This document shows positions 1 to 8,351 of a stretch of 64,000 nt of DNA, in pieces. Every line of letters begins with the position of its first letter. Positions within the stretch are counted from its first letter, which is position 1. The notes beneath the pieces were generated by a model. It saw only the letters and a program-made list of their open reading frames with translations. It was not told where the DNA came from and did no database searches. The stretch comes from Lachnospiraceae bacterium UBA3633 (GTDB taxonomy: Bacteria > Bacillota > Clostridia > Lachnospirales > Lachnospiraceae), in NCBI GenBank assembly GCA_002374095.1, contig DFKY01000015.1, positions 28,528-92,527 on the forward strand, read 5' to 3'. The position numbers were made by a program, and so were the translations under genes.

Positions 1-87
1 ATGTTTTCTGCATATGCTGTGCTTAAGAAAGCAGACAATGAATATGTAGCTAAAATCAGTAGACATATAAGTTTTTTAATAGTTTTT

Positions 88-2205
88 TTACTCTTCATAG
101 AGAAGGAAAGTTATGATTGTGGTAAATTGGTCTTTTACACTCTTGATTTCGAAAGTTCCATTCATTGCATTTATGAGACTATCAGTTATAGAAAGCCCTA
201 AACCAAAGCCTTCAGTACTTCTTGATTTGCTTCCACGCACGAATCTATTTTTTAATGTGCTTGTATCAACTTCAAGCTTTTCTTTCTGTATGTTTTTAAT
301 AGTGATTTTCACTTTTCTTTTAGTTGCTTTTAATTCGACATAAACTCGTGAGTTTTCTAAAGCATATTTATAAATATTTGATATGAGATTTTGGAAAACT
401 CTATATAGCTGTGCACTATCTGCAGCGATATTTACTTGTGAGCCAAAATCATCATATACTATCTTTAGGCCTTTTTCACTTAACTTATCTTCAAATTCTA
501 CAATGCATTGATTTATGAAAGCATTGAGATTGATTTTTTGTATATCAAGCTCGATATTACCAGAACTAATTTTGCTTTCAAAAATAAGATCGTTTATAAG
601 ATCGTTTAATCTATTGGATTTATTGATAAGTGCATTGGAATATTCAGTAAGTCTCTCTTTAGAATCTTCTGCAGGATTTTGGATTTCATCGGTAATTATT
701 TCTGCATAGTTAAGAATGGAAGTGAGAGGCGTTTTTATGTCATGAGTGACATTGGTTATGAGGGTTGTACGCATCTCATTGGAACGTGCTTCAACTTCTA
801 TAGCTTTGTTGAATGCTTTATATAAGTAAAGTATATAGATTGAGAAGCTTAATGTTGCTATAAATATAAAAAATGCAATAGCAAGGATTTTAGGATCATT
901 TGTAAGCGAAAAGTTGTGTATAAGGTATATTGATGTCGCTATAAATGATATCACAGGTATAAAGGTTCCTAAAAATAGTGTTTTTGGATTGATAGTATTG
1001 TCATTTCTTTGAGCATTTTCCTCCATTGCCTTTATAGCAGAAAGTGATAGAGCATCATCAGCATATTTTGTAGCAAGAATATTACTCAATATAATGGTAG
1101 GTATGTATATAGCTAATATGTAAAAATTTGCTGCTGCGTTGGTAAAATTATATCTTAAATTTGACGCAGGAGATGAAACTTTACGTGCGATAAATATTGC
1201 TATAGCTACAGCAAAAATATATAGAAATATGTAGATTTCAGTTGGGGTTGATGAAAGTATAGATTTATTATCGTCTACATTTTTCTTGAGTTTAAGTGTG
1301 AGATACATATTCACTATAAGTGTCAGTATAAAGAGAAATGCAAAAAGTATAGTATATGTTATAAGTGAAGCGCATCTATTTTTTATCCTGGTATAATTGA
1401 GATATGCCACTTGAAAATCGTCATTTATAGGATAAGTATTGTCTATAGCATAGTATACATTAAAATCCATATCAGGGTGAGGATTAATGCTCTCAAGATT
1501 AGTTAGTGTCTGAAGATTTACAGCATTTATACTTGAACTTACTATATTTTCTTTACTTGATAAGTATATAAAGAGAGGAGAACTAAGTATATTTTTTTCT
1601 GTCAACTCGGTATTTTTGTAAGTTGCATTTTTTTCACTATACTCATCTTCAAAATCGGCAATGTAGTGGAAGTTTGTTAAATCTTTAGATAGATATCGAT
1701 TAGCCTTATGATACTTGGCGAGAGATTCCATAAATTCAGTCAAGAAGTCTTCTTCACTTTGAGCGCCAACTCTGATATTTGATGGATATAGTTTTAGCAT
1801 AAAGTTATATAGAGTATTTCGTGAAAAAGGTATAGTACTTGCATTTTCTGTCAGCACTACATTGTAGTTTTCGTCAATTGTAAGTCCGTGCAACTTTGCT
1901 TCATTTAAGCAGTCGTTGATGGTCCATTTTTTGATGCCATTCTCTTTATCGACTGATTCTGCAACAAGAGCATCATAGCTTAGTCTATTGTTGGCTTCAA
2001 AAGCTTTTTTTAGATTGATGAGTGAAAAAGATTCATCAATTCGGTCACTTACAATATTGTAAAACTCTTCAGTTGTCTCAAATGATGTAGAAGACATAAT
2101 TGAATTTATGTCACTTTGAGAAAACTCAATTTGAATCATTGAAAATGTAGTGATAGCAATAATTGCTGCAATTATATTGACAAATAAAGTTATAAACCTT
2201 ACCAT
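88..2205 (-). CDS. Membrane sensor histidine kinase
   Basis: Two-component sensor kinase, about 705 residues, partner of the response regulator just upstream. It has an N-terminal membrane segment, an extracytoplasmic region of roughly 250 residues, then a cluster of further membrane segments (about residues 285-480). The kinase core follows: an H-box NVTHDIKTPL with the likely phospho-acceptor His488, an N-box around NLISNIYKYA and a G-box GFGLGLSI near residue 665. I place the start at the ATG encoding MVRF because GGAGG, inside the last codons of the regulator gene, lies ten bases upstream; a longer frame with 12 more residues exists. The multi-pass core after a single sensor loop suggests envelope sensing, which fits the NlpC/P60 lipoprotein in the same operon. 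The ligand is unknown. Confidence 0.9.
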   Translation of the reverse strand: MVRFITLFVNIIAAIIAITTFSMIQIEFSQSDINSIMSSTSFETTEEFYNIVSDRIDESFSLINLKKAFEANNRLSYDALVAESVDKENGIKKWTINDCLNEAKLHGLTIDENYNVVLTENASTIPFSRNTLYNFMLKLYPSNIRVGAQSEEDFLTEFMESLAKYHKANRYLSKDLTNFHYIADFEDEYSEKNATYKNTELTEKNILSSPLFIYLSSKENIVSSSINAVNLQTLTNLESINPHPDMDFNVYYAIDNTYPINDDFQVAYLNYTRIKNRCASLITYTILFAFLFILTLIVNMYLTLKLKKNVDDNKSILSSTPTEIYIFLYIFAVAIAIFIARKVSSPASNLRYNFTNAAANFYILAIYIPTIILSNILATKYADDALSLSAIKAMEENAQRNDNTINPKTLFLGTFIPVISFIATSIYLIHNFSLTNDPKILAIAFFIFIATLSFSIYILYLYKAFNKAIEVEARSNEMRTTLITNVTHDIKTPLTSILNYAEIITDEIQNPAEDSKERLTEYSNALINKSNRLNDLINDLIFESKISSGNIELDIQKINLNAFINQCIVEFEDKLSEKGLKIVYDDFGSQVNIAADSAQLYRVFQNLISNIYKYALENSRVYVELKATKRKVKITIKNIQKEKLEVDTSTLKNRFVRGSKSRSTEGFGLGLSITDSLINAMNGTFEIKSVKDQFTTIITFLLYEE

Positions 2206-2207
2206 GC

Positions 2208-2903
2208 TTAAAATGCCTCCATCTTGTATCCGATACCCCATACGACTTTTATGAATTTTGGATCTTTTGTATTTTCTTCAATTTTTTCTCTTATGTGTCT
2301 TATGTGCACAGCAATAGTGTTTTCTATGTTATATGCTTCCTTATCTTCCCACACCTCTTTATATATATCATTTGATGAGAGAACTTTCCCGGTGTTCTTC
2401 ATAAAAAATGCGAGAATCTTATATTCTATAGGAGTGAGCTTGACATCTTTACCATTTAATGTGACAGTTTTAGCATTATAGTCGAGTTTGAGATTGCCAA
2501 CCTCATATTGATTTTTGCTTGTGCTAGTTTCAACCATAGAACTTCTTTTCAATATAGCTTTTATACGAGAGATAAGCTCTTCCTTTGCAAAAGGCTTTGT
2601 CATATAATCATCAGCACCAGTGTCAAGACCGGTTACTTTATCATATACTTCTGACTTTGCACTTAAGAAGATGATAGGGATGTCACTTGTCTCTCTTATA
2701 CGAGATACGACTGTTAATCCATTTTCACCTGGCATCATGATATCCATTATAACTAAATCAATGTGATTTTTCTTGAGGCATGCAAGAGCTTCTTTGCCGT
2801 TATAACACTTAAATACTTTGTATCCCGCATTTCTTAAAAATATAGATGTTGTTTCTGTGATGTCAAAATCATCATCACAGATAAGAATTTTTTGTTCAGC
2901 CAT
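2208..2903 (-). CDS. OmpR/PhoB-family response regulator
   Basis: DNA-binding response regulator of 231 residues. The receiver domain shows the acidic pocket Asp10-Asp11-Asp12, phospho-acceptor Asp54 in the motif VIMDIMMPG, and the conserved Lys103 in TKPF. The C-terminal winged-helix domain (about residues 130-230) ends with the typical family signature HIRHIREKIEE followed by VWGIGYKME. A GGAGG lies just before the ATG, within the end of the lipoprotein gene. The kinase gene begins three bases after this gene's stop, so the three genes are probably translated in a coupled way. Regulatory targets are not visible here, but the operon itself is a reasonable candidate. Confidence 0.95.
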   Translation of the reverse strand: MAEQKILICDDDFDITETTSIFLRNAGYKVFKCYNGKEALACLKKNHIDLVIMDIMMPGENGLTVVSRIRETSDIPIIFLSAKSEVYDKVTGLDTGADDYMTKPFAKEELISRIKAILKRSSMVETSTSKNQYEVGNLKLDYNAKTVTLNGKDVKLTPIEYKILAFFMKNTGKVLSSNDIYKEVWEDKEAYNIENTIAVHIRHIREKIEENTKDPKFIKVVWGIGYKMEAF

Positions 2904-2905
2904 AG

Positions 2906-4441
2906 TTAAGTCTCCTCCGATACTGATTTTTTTTCTTTTAATATTCTAAAGCCTATTATAAATCTATCTCTCCACCAGCTATCAAGATCTCTGTGTACAA
3001 CCTTTCCGTTGGAAGCAGAGGCATCAACAACCGTCTCATTTTCGGCAACTATACCCATGTGACCATTTATAACGATTAGATCGCCAGGTATTAGATCATC
3101 AAATTTCTCTATCTTGTCAAATTGAGTACAAAACCTCCAGTTGTATGTAGTCATGTAGTTGACATTTACACCTACTTGGTTTAGACACCAATACACAAAG
3201 CCTGAGCAGTCGAAAGTATTGGGACCATGTGCTCCCCAGATATATTTTGCTCCGAGCTTAAGCTTGCTGGTTCTAAGTAAGTCATCGACACTTCCGATAT
3301 TTTGTGCTTGCATGAGCTTTTCTTTTATCTCATTTGTATCAAGCAGAAATTGTGTAGGGCTATTGATTGGGCCATCTGAGGATGACACTGCACTATGGCT
3401 ATTAAGCATAAGATAGGTAGCGGCGTCTACTGACCCTGTCACAGGAAGATTGTTGCTCTTTTGAAATAATGCTATTGCTTGAGCTGTGTATTCACCATAG
3501 TAGCCTGTAGCGATTTGTTTTTCAAGGTATTTGAGTGCCACAAGTCGTGCCTGTATATTTTTTACTATAAGATTATTATTGCCAAGAAATACTTGAAAAG
3601 GTTTAGCATATTTTGAGTCAAGTGAAAGTTTGGTAGATGGATTTATATATCCATCAACTTGTTGTGAATTGAGTTGTTGATACGTCCTTACAGCAACTTT
3701 AAATAAATCATTATAGATGCCATCACATTCGTAGTAGTAGTATCCAAGCTCTTTTAGTCGCAGCTGATATTTTAATATTATATCTGGAGTTTCTTTATCA
3801 GTAATCGTGTGTGGTATTGCATTTTCATTGTAAAGACAATTGTATGTCTCAATATCAATGATACCAGTAGGAGAGAGTAGATTTCTCTTTTGCATCTCTC
3901 TTACGGCATTTTCTGTTCTTAAACCAAAGTAGCCATTGACATCTTCTTCATATATTATGTATCCAAGTTCATATAGTTGTTGCTGTAAGAGTCGTATGTC
4001 ATTGCCACTATAACATCTTCTTGCTTTATAGTAAGGAGCATTTGATGACATAAGGGCATCATAAATATTCAAATCACAGATGCCATCTTCTTTTAATCCA
4101 AGCTCTCTTTCAAAGCTTTTTATGGCGTCTTTTGTAGTGTCTCCATAATAAGTAGTAGGTTTGTCTTCGGCCATATAACCAAGTGACATAAGCTTTGATT
4201 GTATGTTGACAACAATTCTATGATCTATACCTTCCTTCAAAGGAGCAGGAATAATAGTTTTGGAGTCTGTTTTTGGAATATTGTTTAAGTTTAAAGTAAA
4301 ATCAGTACCAAGAGTAGCAATAGGTATAGAAACTAGATCTTTATCAAGGCTCACTTGATAAAAGTTATTTTTACATGAAATTAGTGACAAACAAAACACA
4401 ATATTGCAAAAAATAATGCAATTTTTATGAAATATCTGCAT
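2906..4441 (-). CDS. Lipoprotein NlpC/P60 peptidase with peptidoglycan-binding repeats
   Basis: Exported cell-wall hydrolase of 511 residues. The N-terminus is a lipoprotein signal with lipobox LISC at about residue 23. Several peptidoglycan-binding-1-like repeats follow (roughly residues 70-345), each with a motif like GYYGEYTAQAIALFQK. The C-terminal NlpC/P60 domain (about 385-500) has the catalytic Cys412 in FDCSGF and His461 in NGHMGIV, so it should cleave peptidoglycan stem peptides. It is first in an operon with the response regulator and kinase. A promoter with -10 box only six bases before the ATG (4448-4476) implies a leaderless transcript, and no Shine-Dalgarno is present. The exact bond cut is not predictable from sequence. 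Confidence 0.9.
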   Translation of the reverse strand: MQIFHKNCIIFCNIVFCLSLISCKNNFYQVSLDKDLVSIPIATLGTDFTLNLNNIPKTDSKTIIPAPLKEGIDHRIVVNIQSKLMSLGYMAEDKPTTYYGDTTKDAIKSFERELGLKEDGICDLNIYDALMSSNAPYYKARRCYSGNDIRLLQQQLYELGYIIYEEDVNGYFGLRTENAVREMQKRNLLSPTGIIDIETYNCLYNENAIPHTITDKETPDIILKYQLRLKELGYYYYECDGIYNDLFKVAVRTYQQLNSQQVDGYINPSTKLSLDSKYAKPFQVFLGNNNLIVKNIQARLVALKYLEKQIATGYYGEYTAQAIALFQKSNNLPVTGSVDAATYLMLNSHSAVSSSDGPINSPTQFLLDTNEIKEKLMQAQNIGSVDDLLRTSKLKLGAKYIWGAHGPNTFDCSGFVYWCLNQVGVNVNYMTTYNWRFCTQFDKIEKFDDLIPGDLIVINGHMGIVAENETVVDASASNGKVVHRDLDSWWRDRFIIGFRILKEKKSVSEET

Positions 4442-4447
4442 AAAATA

Positions 4448-4476
4448 ATTATACTATAGAAGCATCATTTTTTCAA
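4448..4476 (-). promoter_or_regulatory. Promoter of the NlpC/P60-regulator-kinase operon
   Basis: On the minus strand TTGAAA (4476-4471), a 17-base spacer and TATAAT (4453-4448). The start codon begins six bases after the -10 box, so transcription would start at or next to the A of ATG. Confidence 0.7.
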
Positions 4477-4497
4477 TTGAGTAGCTATTTTCGTTGA

Positions 4498-6039
4498 TTA
4501 TACGCCATTTTCTTTTAGATATGCATTTAGGTCTATCATGGTGGATATGATTACAAGAACTATTATAATAGCTGCCGGAAAACCTGCTATTATAGCAAGA
4601 TTTTGAATGTTGTTGTAGCTTGTGTTGGAAAATGTAATGGCAACTGGAAGGAGTACAAGAAGAGTGGCCCAAAATTGCTTTACCATCTTACTTGGTGATT
4701 GATCAGCTTTTAAATTTTTATATGAATAGAAAGAGCAGGTAAGAGATATGGAGTCATAGCTTGTAGCGGAAAATAGTATCATGGATAAAGATACGAGTAT
4801 TAAAGCTATTGGTGCTAAAGGAAGAGAACTGATAGCATTGCCTACTATTTCATATAGATTTACACCTTGAGCGTATTGACCAAGTAAGTCAAGAGAACCA
4901 CTGATTTGTTTTGCTATGAAGTGATTTGGAATTATAAAAAAGCTAATGAGTGTACCTGGAATTGCAAATAAATAACCTTCAAGGATGGTTTGCTTTATGG
5001 TTCTACCTTTGCTTATGATACCGATAAAGAAAGGAACGGCAATAGCCCAAGTCATCCAGTAAGCATCATAGAAAATATTGTAATTTTGTGCAAAGTCAAA
5101 GTTTTTAGTAGGGTCTATGTAAGTGAAGAGAGGTATTAGATTATTTAGCAAAACTCCCATCTGCTGGAAAGAACTTTCAAGTATAAATTGTATCTCTCCG
5201 CCAAAAAGAAAAACATAAATTAGAAATGCAAAAAATATATATACACATATACTTGATAGATTTTTTATGCCATTAAGACCATTGTATAATGAAGTGCTGT
5301 ATATTGCAAATATAGTGAGAAGTAAGAGTATAGTTGTGGTTGTGTTATTTGGGATACCAAAAAGTTTGTGTAGACAATTTGTTATTATAGGAGGAGAGAA
5401 ACAAAGTGAGCAAGTAACCGCTGCAATAATAGCTATCAATGAAAATATGTCTATGGTCTTGCCTATTATACCATCTACGTGATTCTTTAGGAGAGGCCTA
5501 AGTGACTCACTAAACTTTTGCTTGGAAATTTTTCTTGTATGCATCATAAAACCAAAACATACAGCAAGAACAAGATACAACCAATAATTTGACCAAAAGA
5601 AAAATGAATGTGCTTGTGCCATATTATATGAGTTGACAAACAAATTATGTGAGTTATCAAAGCTTTGTATAAATGGTTCATTCATATAATATATCCATTC
5701 TGTAAGTGAATAGTATATGATGCTTCCAGAGAGCCCTGAGCAAAACATCATAGCTCCGTATTCCCAAAAAGAAAATCGAGGCTTTTCATCACTTTTGCCA
5801 AGTTTGATTTTGCCGTATTTGGAAAAGGCAAGATAAAACGAAAAAATAAATACAAAAAAATTGATAGATAGGTAAACGATACCCATTTTGTCTCTAAAAA
5901 AAGGATTGATTGTATCAAAAAACGCATTTGCCTTATCAGGGTATGTGAAAAGAATGATAGATAGTCCTGTGATAATTATAAAAGGAACAAACATAACTGA
6001 TAGTTGTAATTCCTTAATTTTTTCTTTGAAATTCGCCAT
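4498..6039 (-). CDS. BCCT-family betaine/carnitine/choline transporter
   Basis: Integral membrane secondary transporter of 513 residues with about twelve predicted membrane helices. The early part carries the BCCT-type segment FWEYGAMMFCSGLSG followed by the aromatic stretch around SLTEWIYYM, which in the family is close to the substrate path for trimethylammonium compounds. Length is normal for the family. An AAGGAG sits just before the ATG. It is divergently transcribed from the oxidoreductase operon, from a promoter that faces the other operon's promoter. The substrate (betaine, carnitine, choline or another quaternary amine) and the coupling ion cannot be fixed from sequence. The neighbourhood suggests uptake of something that is fermented rather than pure osmoprotection, but this is inference. 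Confidence 0.88.
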   Translation of the reverse strand: MANFKEKIKELQLSVMFVPFIIITGLSIILFTYPDKANAFFDTINPFFRDKMGIVYLSINFFVFIFSFYLAFSKYGKIKLGKSDEKPRFSFWEYGAMMFCSGLSGSIIYYSLTEWIYYMNEPFIQSFDNSHNLFVNSYNMAQAHSFFFWSNYWLYLVLAVCFGFMMHTRKISKQKFSESLRPLLKNHVDGIIGKTIDIFSLIAIIAAVTCSLCFSPPIITNCLHKLFGIPNNTTTTILLLLTIFAIYSTSLYNGLNGIKNLSSICVYIFFAFLIYVFLFGGEIQFILESSFQQMGVLLNNLIPLFTYIDPTKNFDFAQNYNIFYDAYWMTWAIAVPFFIGIISKGRTIKQTILEGYLFAIPGTLISFFIIPNHFIAKQISGSLDLLGQYAQGVNLYEIVGNAISSLPLAPIALILVSLSMILFSATSYDSISLTCSFYSYKNLKADQSPSKMVKQFWATLLVLLPVAITFSNTSYNNIQNLAIIAGFPAAIIIVLVIISTMIDLNAYLKENGV

Positions 6040-6048
6040 AAATACTCC

Positions 6049-6077
6049 TTGACATTAGTGTTCAAATTTGCTATAAT
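6049..6077 (+). promoter_or_regulatory. Promoter of the 2-oxoacid oxidoreductase operon
   Basis: Perfect TTGACA (6049-6054), 17-base spacer and extended TGC-TATAAT (-10 at 6072-6077). It faces the BCCT promoter at 6094-6122; predicted start sites lie only a few bases apart, next to the palindrome TCAATATTGA (6082-6091). Confidence 0.8.
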
Positions 6078-6094
6078 TTTATCAATATTGAACA
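6059..6094. promoter_or_regulatory. Candidate operator between face-to-face promoters
   Basis: Inverted repeat TGTTCAA (6059-6065) and TTGAACA (6088-6094), plus the perfect ten-base palindrome TCAATATTGA (6082-6091) exactly where both transcripts are predicted to start. A dimeric regulator binding here could control both operons. No regulator gene is adjacent, so this is inference from symmetry and position. Confidence 0.45.
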
Positions 6095-6122
6095 TAGTAG
6101 CATACATAGAAAATTTTGTCAA
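6094..6122 (-). promoter_or_regulatory. Promoter of the BCCT transporter gene
   Basis: On the minus strand TTGACA (6122-6117), 17-base spacer and extended TGC-TACTAT (-10 at 6099-6094). It points toward the 6049-6077 promoter, so the two -10 boxes are 16 bases apart and simultaneous polymerase occupancy seems unlikely. Confidence 0.72.
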
Positions 6123-6141
6123 GATAGGAAGATAAGGCATT

Positions 6142-7173
6142 ATGAAAAAAATATTAAATGGAAATGAAGCATTTGCATATGGTGCATTAGCCGCAGGAGT
6201 TGACTTTTATGCTGGATACCCTATAACACCATCTACAGATGTATATGAATTTTTTGAAAAATATGGTGATGAATTTGGAGTGAAATTTGTCCATGCAAGC
6301 TCTGAAGTTTCTGCAGCCAATATGATAATGGGGGCAAGTATTGCAGGTGCGAGAGCATTGACTGTAACTTCGGGATGTGGTTTTTCACTTATGCAAGAAG
6401 CAATATCGTATATGGCTGCTGATTTTGTACCATGTGTTATATTGAATGTGATGAGAGAAGGAGCAGGACTTGGCGATATACCAAGAAGTCAAGGTGATTA
6501 TAATCAGATGACAAAAGGTGGCGGCAATGGTGATTATCAAGCTATAGTTCTTGCAGCAAGTAGTGCAAAAGATTGTATGAATCTTCCAAAAGTTGCATAT
6601 GAACTTTCTGAAAAGTACAGAAATCCAGTAATTGTTACTTATGATAGTGACATAGCTCATACAAAAGAAAACGTAGAAGTTTTGGAACGAGTTAATAATG
6701 ATATAGATAAACTTGAATATACATTGAAGGGCAATGAAACAGGTAAACCAAAGTTAGTACAAAATATTTATTATCATGACCATAATTATGATGAAACACT
6801 TAAAAATAAATATGAGCTTATAGAGCAAAATGAACAAAGATATAGTGAGTACGATACTTTAGATGCTGAAATCGTTTTCGTTGCATTTTCAATTTGTGCA
6901 AGAATATGTGTAGAAGTTGTAAAAGTAGCACGAGCAAAGGGCATAAAAGTAGGATTGATAGTCCCTATAACTTTATACCCATTTCCCAAAAAAGCATTTG
7001 AGAACTTGAAAAAATGTAAAAAAATAGTTGTTGTTGAATTAAATATTTTAAAACAAATGAGAAGAGATGTCGAATATTTTACAAAACAAAAATATGAGTA
7101 TTATTCAATTAGTAGTATGTCGACTTGCCCTACTGTATTGGATGTGATGAATTTTATAGAGGAGATAAGATAG
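6142..7173 (+). CDS. 2-oxoacid:ferredoxin oxidoreductase alpha subunit (VorB/KorA family)
   Basis: Alpha subunit, 343 residues, of an enzyme that oxidatively decarboxylates a 2-oxoacid to the acyl-CoA while reducing ferredoxin. The pyrimidine-binding N-terminal part shows GNEAFAYGAL, FYAGYPITPSTD and ASSEVSAANM. The segment GGGNGDYQAIVLAASS matches the VorB branch (3-methyl-2-oxobutanoate type) better than pyruvate oxidoreductases. The transketolase C-like domain follows after about residue 235. AGGAAG precedes the ATG. It is the first gene of a four-gene operon (alpha, beta, gamma, acyl-CoA ligase alpha). Branched-chain or aryl keto acids are the likely substrates, but this cannot be settled from sequence. 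Confidence 0.88.
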   Translation: MKKILNGNEAFAYGALAAGVDFYAGYPITPSTDVYEFFEKYGDEFGVKFVHASSEVSAANMIMGASIAGARALTVTSGCGFSLMQEAISYMAADFVPCVILNVMREGAGLGDIPRSQGDYNQMTKGGGNGDYQAIVLAASSAKDCMNLPKVAYELSEKYRNPVIVTYDSDIAHTKENVEVLERVNNDIDKLEYTLKGNETGKPKLVQNIYYHDHNYDETLKNKYELIEQNEQRYSEYDTLDAEIVFVAFSICARICVEVVKVARAKGIKVGLIVPITLYPFPKKAFENLKKCKKIVVVELNILKQMRRDVEYFTKQKYEYYSISSMSTCPTVLDVMNFIEEIR

Positions 7174-7174
7174 T

Positions 7175-7876
7175 ATGTATGATTTGCTGTGTGCTGGTTG
7201 TGGTCATAGGACGGCTATGATGTTACTTGATGATATAATCAGAGAAAAAAATTTAAAAGAAAAAGTGATACTTGCCCTTGATGTCGCATGCTGCTCACTA
7301 CTTATAGATTATGTCGATTATGATTCTATAATGTGTGCACATGGAAGAGTTTTGGATGTGACAAAAGGCTATAAAGAAATGAGAAGAGAAAATGTGGTTA
7401 TATCATATATGGGTGATGGGGCAGCGTATTCTATAGGAATAGAAGAGATGGTTCATGCGGCTAGAAGAAATGATGATGTTTTTGCCATAGTTATTAATAA
7501 TGGTCTATATTCTATGACAGGTGGGCAGGTGGCTCCGACATATGTGGATGTAGCTTATAGTGGTAGGGAAAATGGTATAAATTCAAGTGCTGATGATTAT
7601 TATAAAGAAAAAGGATTTAAGATTGAAGATATTATAGGGAAATTTAGCATAAAATATCTGGCACGAGCTGCACTTACTGACAAAGAGAATATAGACATCG
7701 CTAAAAAATATATAAGCACTGCATTAAATAAATATGTAAATGTTGGTGGGTTTAATCTTGTTGAGTTATTATCACCTTGCCCGACAAATTATAAGATGAC
7801 ACCTAAAGATACGGTAAATATGATAAACGACAAACTATCTAAAGTTTATCAGATTGGAGAGTTTATAAATGGTTAG
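7175..7876 (+). CDS. 2-oxoacid:ferredoxin oxidoreductase beta subunit (TPP-binding)
   Basis: Thiamine-diphosphate-binding subunit of 233 residues. The N-terminus has the cysteine motif CAGCGHRTA (families usually read CPGCGHG), followed by AHGRVLDVTKG. The TPP/Mg site is visible as GDGAAYSIG and then NNGLYSMTGGQVAPT. A further Cys pair lies near ALDVACCS. The gene starts two bases after the alpha subunit's stop and overlaps the gamma subunit by eight bases, so the subunits are coupled. Cysteines in this subunit normally hold a 4Fe-4S cluster in the family. The Pro-to-Ala change in the first cysteine motif is worth noting but probably tolerated. Confidence 0.88.
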   Translation: MYDLLCAGCGHRTAMMLLDDIIREKNLKEKVILALDVACCSLLIDYVDYDSIMCAHGRVLDVTKGYKEMRRENVVISYMGDGAAYSIGIEEMVHAARRNDDVFAIVINNGLYSMTGGQVAPTYVDVAYSGRENGINSSADDYYKEKGFKIEDIIGKFSIKYLARAALTDKENIDIAKKYISTALNKYVNVGGFNLVELLSPCPTNYKMTPKDTVNMINDKLSKVYQIGEFING

Positions 7877-8339
7877 GGAAATATTTGTAATTGGAGTCGG
7901 TGGGCAGGGAGCACTAAGTATAGGAGAAATCATATTAAATGCTGCAAATAAGAAAAATTATGGTGCTTCATTTTATCCTTTTTATGGCTCGCAGATGAGA
8001 GGTGGAGAAGCTGGATGTATTGTCAAAATAGATACAGATGGCAAAGACATTTTAAATCCCACCATTAATTCGCCAGATGATTTCATAATACTTAATGATA
8101 AGTATTTTGATAAATATGAAAAGTTCAAAAATGAAAACTCAAAGTATTATAGATTGGATGAAACTGATGCTGAAAAATATAAAGACATAGATATACAGAA
8201 GAATTTGAATATTGTAATTTTGAAAAAATACATTAAAGGAAGCTTGCTTTTTGATGATGAAGATATTATAGAAGCTATAAAGATGAAGTTTAGAAAAGAA
8301 GAAGTCTATAGCAAGATGATAAAAATATATAAAGTATAA
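7869..8339 (+). CDS. 2-oxoacid:ferredoxin oxidoreductase gamma subunit
   Basis: Gamma subunit, 156 residues, which carries part of the CoA-binding function in these complexes. The opening IFVIGVGGQGALSIGEII and the segment SQMRGGEAGC are diagnostic. It is somewhat shorter than typical gamma subunits of about 180 residues, because the C-terminal part is reduced. It overlaps the beta subunit gene by eight bases. No separate ferredoxin-like delta subunit is encoded nearby, so the complex here is a three-subunit type. Confidence 0.85.
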   Translation: MVREIFVIGVGGQGALSIGEIILNAANKKNYGASFYPFYGSQMRGGEAGCIVKIDTDGKDILNPTINSPDDFIILNDKYFDKYEKFKNENSKYYRLDETDAEKYKDIDIQKNLNIVILKKYIKGSLLFDDEDIIEAIKMKFRKEEVYSKMIKIYKV

Positions 8340-8351
8340 AAGGGGCTTTGT

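Noticed and set aside
1..201. Short plus-strand reading frame at the window start
   Set aside because: More than half lies antisense to the kinase C-terminus and the protein has no recognisable feature.
4454..4672. Minus-strand frame at the end of the BCCT gene
   Set aside because: Overlaps the transporter in another frame and is His/Ser rich without any domain.
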